Shown here one piece after another: positions 59,326-64,000 of a stretch of DNA of 64,000 nucleotides (positions are counted from its first letter, which is position 1; every line of letters begins with the position of its first letter). A program made the position numbers and the translations under genes. Under the pieces are notes generated by a model. It was not told the DNA's origin. It worked only from the letters and a program-made list of their open reading frames with translations, and ran no database searches. Source of the stretch: Cryptosporidium bovis (Eukaryota; Apicomplexa; Conoidasida; Eucoccidiorida; Cryptosporidiidae); NCBI GenBank assembly GCA_009768925.2, contig VHIT02000040.1, positions 1-64,000 on the forward strand, read 5' to 3'.

Positions 59326-59889
59326 ATGGTTAGATACGCAGTAAACCCCGATACTCCTTCTAAGAGTGTAAAGTGCAAAGGGACGGATCTTCGTGTAAGT
59401 TATAAGAATACATATGAGACGGCAACGGCAATAAAGGGAATGTATTTATTGGACGCTCGTCAATATTTAAATGATGTAATAGCAAAGAAGAGGTGCGTCC
59501 CATTTAGGAGATTTAATGGTGGAGTTGGCAGAACAGCGAAGGCAAACGAGTTTAAGTTGACACAAGGTAGATTTCCAGAGAAATCTTGTAGATTTCTCCT
59601 GGACTTACTTCAAAATGCAGAGAGTAACTGCGAGATGAAGGGTTTGGACATTGATCGTTTGATGTTAGTATCGATAGTTGTTACACAGGCACCAGCAAAT
59701 AGAAGAAGAACATTCAGAGCTCATGGTCGCATAACCCCATTTAAAAGTCAACCTTGCAATATTCAGATGATATTCAAGGAGATAGACGATGCTGTTGAGC
59801 AACCCAAAGACATTGAGAATCACAAGGTGATCAAGTTGACAAAGAAGCAATTGGCTTGCAGGAAACTTCGTGTTGGTGCTAAAAACTGA
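59326..59889 (+). CDS. RPL17: 60S ribosomal protein L17 (uL22)
   Basis: 187 residues, the standard size. The uL22 signature is complete: MVRYAVNPDTPSKSVKCKG, DLRVSYKNTYETATAIKGM, CVPFRRFNGGVGRTAKANEF, APANRRRTFRAHGRITPFKS. It lines the peptide exit tunnel. Codons are more G+C at third positions than in neighbours (for example cgt, gtc, acg), as expected of a highly expressed gene. Single exon. Confidence 0.97.
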   Translation: MVRYAVNPDTPSKSVKCKGTDLRVSYKNTYETATAIKGMYLLDARQYLNDVIAKKRCVPFRRFNGGVGRTAKANEFKLTQGRFPEKSCRFLLDLLQNAESNCEMKGLDIDRLMLVSIVVTQAPANRRRTFRAHGRITPFKSQPCNIQMIFKEIDDAVEQPKDIENHKVIKLTKKQLACRKLRVGAKN

Positions 59890-60710
59890 ACTTCTGTTGT
59901 TTATAATCGAATTAACAGTAAATTTACCGTACTACACCTACAATTACACTAACATTAATAATTACCATATACTACAAACGGTACAGGGCATTAAATATCA
60001 TTTTGACTTTTTATTGTGAGTATTTGGTTGTGTAGACATCCTTTCTATCATGATTGCAAATGTGATCAATAAAAAAGCTGTTACCATCAATCAAACAATT
60101 AGCTGTTTTATATTTAAATAGAACTTTTATAGTTTTAACGTTTTTAGTTGGCTAATCAATGAATCTACTTAAATAAGTGAGAACTTTTTTGTAATACATA
60201 GCCATTTAATAAAAACACTGTTTTACATATCGTATATCTGATAAGGTATTTGTCACTTATTCCGTCTTCTCCCAACTGAGGAATAAACCGCATATTTTGG
60301 TTCCTCCCCTCCCTTTTTCTATTACATTGGATTACTCGCTACCAGATATGTAATCTGTTGTTTCTCTATATTGTTGCATTTATTTCGTTAAAGTTGCGGT
60401 TTTGGTTAATACATCAAGAGAATACTTAAGTGCCACTTTACGCCAGTTTGTGTCATTTGGCTCTTGGAGAATTTACAAAGGGAAACTTCAAATAAGCCAA
60501 TAAGGTACTTGAATACTAAAGGAATCACATATACTCAAACAGTGTTTATTGCGTAATATAGCTACTTTGTTGCAACATTATTACGACAAAGGTAAAACTC
60601 CATTGTTCATTTTGATGAAATAAGGTGTCATTCTTTTTTCAAAGACAAACAAAAAATCGTAAACCTATAAATAGCAAAATTTACAGGAAAAGACATAATA
60701 TTTTAAAAGA
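59890..60710. other. Intergenic region between RPL17 and MetRS
   Basis: About 820 AT-rich bases with no supported gene, motif cluster or repeat. It should contain the RPL17 terminator signals and the MetRS promoter. Confidence 0.4.
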
Positions 60711-62438
60711 ATGGATTTGAGTTCTTGTTGTCATGGTTCCTCTATAAACTCAGTGCCTCACTTAGGTTCCGGAAAGCACTACAAGGATCAGGTTGGAGAA
60801 AGTTTTTACCTTACAACAGCCATAAACTACACAAATGGTGCTCCTCATATGGGACACGCCTATGAGATAGTAACATCTGATATCTTAGTGAGAATAGCAA
60901 AGTTGTTTGGTTTAGATGCGAGGTTTCAAACGGGATCTGATGAGCATGGACAAAAGATTGCAAATATTGCAGAAGAAAAAAAAATAACTCCCAAAGAGCT
61001 CTGCGATGCAAATGTTGATCAGTTTAAATCTATGAATGATAAGCTAAATATAAAAACTGACAGATTTATAAGAACCACAGACAGTGATCACTTCTTGTCT
61101 TCTCAGGATATGTGGAAAAAATGCGAATTAAATGGAGATATATATTTGGGGAATTACACAGGTTGGTATAATGTTAGAGAGGAGAATTTTGTAACTGAAT
61201 TAGAGGCAAAGCTGTCAGATTACAAAGATCCTGTATCGGGAGTTCCACTAAAGAAGATGGAGGAGCCTTCTTACTTTTTTAGAATATCAAAATACATAAG
61301 ATTAATAAGAGATCACATATTAGATCATCCAGAATTTGTACAGCCAGAATCAAGTAGAGAGGGAATATTATCTAAATTGGAACCATTAGTAGACCATTCC
61401 GAGGATCTTTCTATAAGTAGAACGACTTTTTCGTGGGGTATACCTGTTCCAAATGATCCGGATCATGTGATGTATGTTTGGTTTGACGCCCTGACGAACT
61501 ATTTAACGGGACTAAATTGGAGTGGAGAAGACAAATCCTTATACAACAAATACTGGAAAAACAGTATACACATAGTTGGTAAAGACATAACCTGGTTTCA
61601 TTGTGTAGTTTGGCCAGCAATGTTAATGAGTGTTGGAGTTAGTTTGCCTAGAACAGTTTTTTCTCATGGATTTGTAACAGCTTCTGATGGTAAAAAAATG
61701 AGTAAAAGTTTGGGAAATGTTGTTGATCCTATTGAACAGCTTTCTGAGGTTGGTTCTGATACATTTAGATATTATTTAGCCAGGGAAGGACGTTTTGGCA
61801 ATGATGTGAAATATCAATTCTCATCTTTAATTGACTATAATAATGGTGAATTAGCCGATTCTTTTGGTAATCTTGTATCCAGAATAACAAATCTTGCCAA
61901 CAAATACTGCAACGGAGTTGTTCCATATCCATCAAAAGAAGTAAAATTTGAGTCTCTACCAGTTGACATGGAGGCTAATTTTCAAAGTTACTTTGATTCC
62001 TGGAGACTATTTAAAATAGACGAATGCGCTCAAATACCACTTAATATGTCCAGGAGCATAAATAAATTTCTTACAGAACAGGCTCCGTGGGACTCGACTA
62101 ATGGAAAAACACAAGAGGAAAGAGTAGAGACTATCAGAATAGTATTGGAAGGTGTTTATTGCGTTTCATTATTGTTAAGTCCCTTTACAACTGTTTCTTG
62201 TGATGAAGTCTTCCGCAGATTGGGAACTCCACTTAAAACCATTCCGAATACAAGCACAAATTATGACAATCTAAAACCAGATACCCCTGTTTGCGTCGGA
62301 GATCCGCTATTTAAAAGAATAACAACTAGACAAACAAAGACTTTTGATGAACTAAGGGCAGAAAAGAAGGAAAGAGAGAACAAGAGGATTTCGAATTCCA
62401 AAAAAAAACAGAAAGAACAGGAAAAACAAAAAGCTTAA
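60711..62438 (+). CDS. Methionyl-tRNA synthetase, bacterial-like class without zinc knuckle
   Basis: 575 residues. The class I signature is present: HMGH at 46-49 (HIGH box) and KMSKS at 329-333. The connective region reads GWYNVREENFVTEL and PVSGVPLKKMEEPSYFFRISKY, lacking the Cys pairs of the zinc knuckle seen in E. coli and in many cytosolic enzymes; this resembles Gram-positive and mitochondrial MetRS (MetRS1 type). It ends in a short basic coiled tail (KKERENKRISNSKKKQKEQ) with no OB-type tRNA-binding domain. The enzyme charges initiator and elongator tRNA-Met. C. parvum MetRS of this class is a published drug target. Single exon. Confidence 0.95.
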   Translation: MDLSSCCHGSSINSVPHLGSGKHYKDQVGESFYLTTAINYTNGAPHMGHAYEIVTSDILVRIAKLFGLDARFQTGSDEHGQKIANIAEEKKITPKELCDANVDQFKSMNDKLNIKTDRFIRTTDSDHFLSSQDMWKKCELNGDIYLGNYTGWYNVREENFVTELEAKLSDYKDPVSGVPLKKMEEPSYFFRISKYIRLIRDHILDHPEFVQPESSREGILSKLEPLVDHSEDLSISRTTFSWGIPVPNDPDHVMYVWFDALTNYLTGLNWSGEDKSLYNKYWKNSIHIVGKDITWFHCVVWPAMLMSVGVSLPRTVFSHGFVTASDGKKMSKSLGNVVDPIEQLSEVGSDTFRYYLAREGRFGNDVKYQFSSLIDYNNGELADSFGNLVSRITNLANKYCNGVVPYPSKEVKFESLPVDMEANFQSYFDSWRLFKIDECAQIPLNMSRSINKFLTEQAPWDSTNGKTQEERVETIRIVLEGVYCVSLLLSPFTTVSCDEVFRRLGTPLKTIPNTSTNYDNLKPDTPVCVGDPLFKRITTRQTKTFDELRAEKKERENKRISNSKKKQKEQEKQKA

Positions 62439-62765
62439 ACAGATGCAATAATGTTATTTTAAGGTTTATTTTACCTACTTGCATGTATTTTTATAGCCGT
62501 AAATTTACCGTGATTTAACATGTCCTAGGTGTGCCATAGATGCATGCATACATGCATATTTTAAATGGGGAAATATCTATTAAAAATAACTTGTGTGATT
62601 AGTAAAATCTAAAGTGACACAAGGGAACTGAACATGACAGTATATGTAAATATAAAATCTACCTCTGAATTTGTTCAACTAAAAATTGTCTACTATGATG
62701 CATAAACAATAGGTTAGGCCTGCTTTATCTTCGTTCTTTGACATTCCTTTTTTCATTTTATTGTA
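62439..62765. other. Convergent 3' region with GCATGC repeats
   Basis: About 330 bases. TGCATGCA at 62541-62548 and CATGCAT just after it. No gene supported. Confidence 0.4.
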
Positions 62766-63989
62766 TCATTTAAGTGCCGTTTGGCATAAGGGACAAACTG
62801 CATTCCTGAGTAGCCACAAATCAATACAGTCTTCGTGGAATACGTGATCACATGGCAAACAGCGCGTAAGATCTTCATTAGAAAAATCATTTAAACAAAT
62901 AATACAGTTATCTTGCAGAACTGCATGTTTTTTTCCGTTGCATCTATCCCTTTCCTTAATATTTTTCCACTCACTGTAGGCTTTTACTGGTAAATTCTCC
63001 AGTTTATTTATAGTATAAGCTTTAAACTTGTTTTCTGAATATTCACTTGAGACCATGGAGGGGAAAACAAAGTAGAAAAAGAACAACATGCCAATTATTC
63101 TCAATGTGCATACCAACATAGTTATGAGATAAAATGGCCATAGATTGGAGTTAAAATCAACTTTGATTAGATTATTTACCAATTCAAATGAATTACTTTT
63201 TAACAAATAGTGAGATGCTCGGCTCAATACATAAGAATTCTCAACTAAATCACTTCTATTTAGTCTGTTTAGACCAGAACTGTCGTCATATTCATATTCA
63301 CCACTGGAGGGTCTTACGGAAAGTATCCAATAGAAACCTGCTGAGAACCAAATATAGTATAATATAGAAAACAGTCTACCTATTCTCCATGTTTTGGATT
63401 GGGTAAGTCTCTTAACAGACTGTAAAATAAATATAATCCTACCACCACACGAACTCTGTATGCTTTCTTTGTTAAGTATAAACTTATAAATTACTCTAAA
63501 TACAACTTGCACTATTTGAAGTAACCCGTGAATAAGCAGCCAAACAGTCAAGTATGGACTTCTTTCGTAGTTGTAGTTCCAGTTATACAAGACATATAAA
63601 GTCGAAAATGCACCCATTACTGAAAAAGATATAATACATACATTCAATGTACCATTTAAAAACCATAATGTCTTTTCTGGATAGTTGTAGACCAGTTGCA
63701 TCAATGAATCCTCAGATTCCTGTTCAACACTTATATTGTTGCTAGTTCCATGATTGCCGTTTATGCTACTGCTACTATTAGTACCGTTATTATATGCACC
63801 ACTAGTATTGTTATTGTAGTTACTCCAGTCACAGTCGTATCCGTTCCGAGATGAACCATTCCCATATATATTTCTCAATGAACTCTCTCTTACAGGTGAT
63901 ACAACCACATTTCTACTAGATGTTCTAAACAAAGGCTGTACGTTTAGGTACTTTCTGCATAAAGTGTTTATTCTTTCCTTAATTAACAT
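62766..63989 (-). CDS. RING-H2 membrane protein, probable E3 ubiquitin ligase
   Basis: 407 residues. C-terminal RING-H2 finger with all eight ligands in order: Cys362, Cys365, Cys380, His382, His385, Cys388, Cys399, Cys402 (CIICLNDF, LPCDHVFHEDCIDLW, CPLCQ). Before it there are about five hydrophobic segments at roughly 105-130, 140-165, 175-190, 205-225 and 278-303, so it is anchored in a membrane with the RING in the cytosol. The N-terminal 85 residues are Asn/Ser/Gly-rich. The general layout (membrane helices then RING at the very C-terminus) resembles plant and yeast RING membrane proteins; substrate unknown. The gene starts 11 bases before the right edge. Confidence 0.88.
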   Translation of the reverse strand: MLIKERINTLCRKYLNVQPLFRTSSRNVVVSPVRESSLRNIYGNGSSRNGYDCDWSNYNNNTSGAYNNGTNSSSSINGNHGTSNNISVEQESEDSLMQLVYNYPEKTLWFLNGTLNVCIISFSVMGAFSTLYVLYNWNYNYERSPYLTVWLLIHGLLQIVQVVFRVIYKFILNKESIQSSCGGRIIFILQSVKRLTQSKTWRIGRLFSILYYIWFSAGFYWILSVRPSSGEYEYDDSSGLNRLNRSDLVENSYVLSRASHYLLKSNSFELVNNLIKVDFNSNLWPFYLITMLVCTLRIIGMLFFFYFVFPSMVSSEYSENKFKAYTINKLENLPVKAYSEWKNIKERDRCNGKKHAVLQDNCIICLNDFSNEDLTRCLPCDHVFHEDCIDLWLLRNAVCPLCQTALK

Positions 63990-64000
63990 TATTTTAAACT

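Noticed and set aside
1..64000. Search for tRNA, U5 and U6 snRNA, and CRISPR signatures
   Set aside because: I looked for B-box-like GTTCRANNC, the U5 loop and the U6 ACAGAGA box, and found only coding hits or incomplete matches. No repeat-spacer array was seen.

Overview
The window looks like nuclear DNA of an apicomplexan of the Cryptosporidium type; I do not claim a species. The grounds are the AT-rich, very compact layout with short intergenic gaps, a cysteine-rich oocyst wall protein with COWP-type repeats at 34214-37063, an ApiAP2-type DNA-binding protein at 8591-11065, and a purely eukaryotic housekeeping gene set. I see no bacterial operons, phage, transposons, CRISPR arrays, rRNA or tRNA genes.

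Layout from left to right: a protein cut by the left edge, the ER thiol oxidase ERO1, a ubiquitin C-terminal hydrolase, a UvrD-type helicase and a La protein carrying an extra C-terminal domain (1-7646). Then come the AP2 factor and an unknown protein (8591-13933), importin alpha, a ZNRD2-like zinc ribbon protein, a DnaJ protein, Mediator subunit 10, a phosphatidylinositol phosphate kinase with EF-hands and a lipid-type methyltransferase (14342-24209). Next are kinesin-13, a Vps55-like membrane protein, the ribosome maturation factor SBDS, a small membrane protein, PheRS beta and eIF1A (24968-32437). A PWI splicing protein, the oocyst wall protein, MCM-binding protein and an SRSF1-like splicing factor follow (32628-40856). 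After them lie RRP12, SSF1/Peter Pan, TIM50, PTRHD1, a small one-pass membrane protein and an arginine methyltransferase (41739-51274). The window ends with an M1 aminopeptidase, a transportin, ribosomal protein L17, MetRS and a RING-H2 membrane E3 (51858-63989).

The most useful result is that eight genes only make sense when spliced: ZNRD2 (3 exons), MED10 (4 exons), PTRHD1 (3 exons), the methyltransferase (3 exons), the PIP kinase (at least 2), SRSF1-like (2), the small membrane protein (2), and probably the unknown protein at 11547-13933 (2). Introns are 44 to 290 nt, mostly with GTAAGT donors. Three of these genes (MED10, PTRHD1, ZNRD2) have almost no trace as single long reading frames, so an ORF-only annotation would miss them.

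Functionally the genes are unlinked housekeeping units on both strands, with divergent pairs sharing short promoters. Several serve 60S or 40S ribosome production (RRP12, SSF1, SBDS, RPL17), mRNA splicing (SRSF1-like, PWI), nuclear transport (importin alpha, transportin) and tRNA charging (PheRS, MetRS). Unusual architectures include La fused to a DCL/DUF3223-like domain, SBDS fused to a REI1-like zinc finger, a J-protein with a VPS13-like glycine-rich segment, and an M1 aminopeptidase with a predicted N-myristoylation site. All functional names come from reading motifs by eye, not from database searches.
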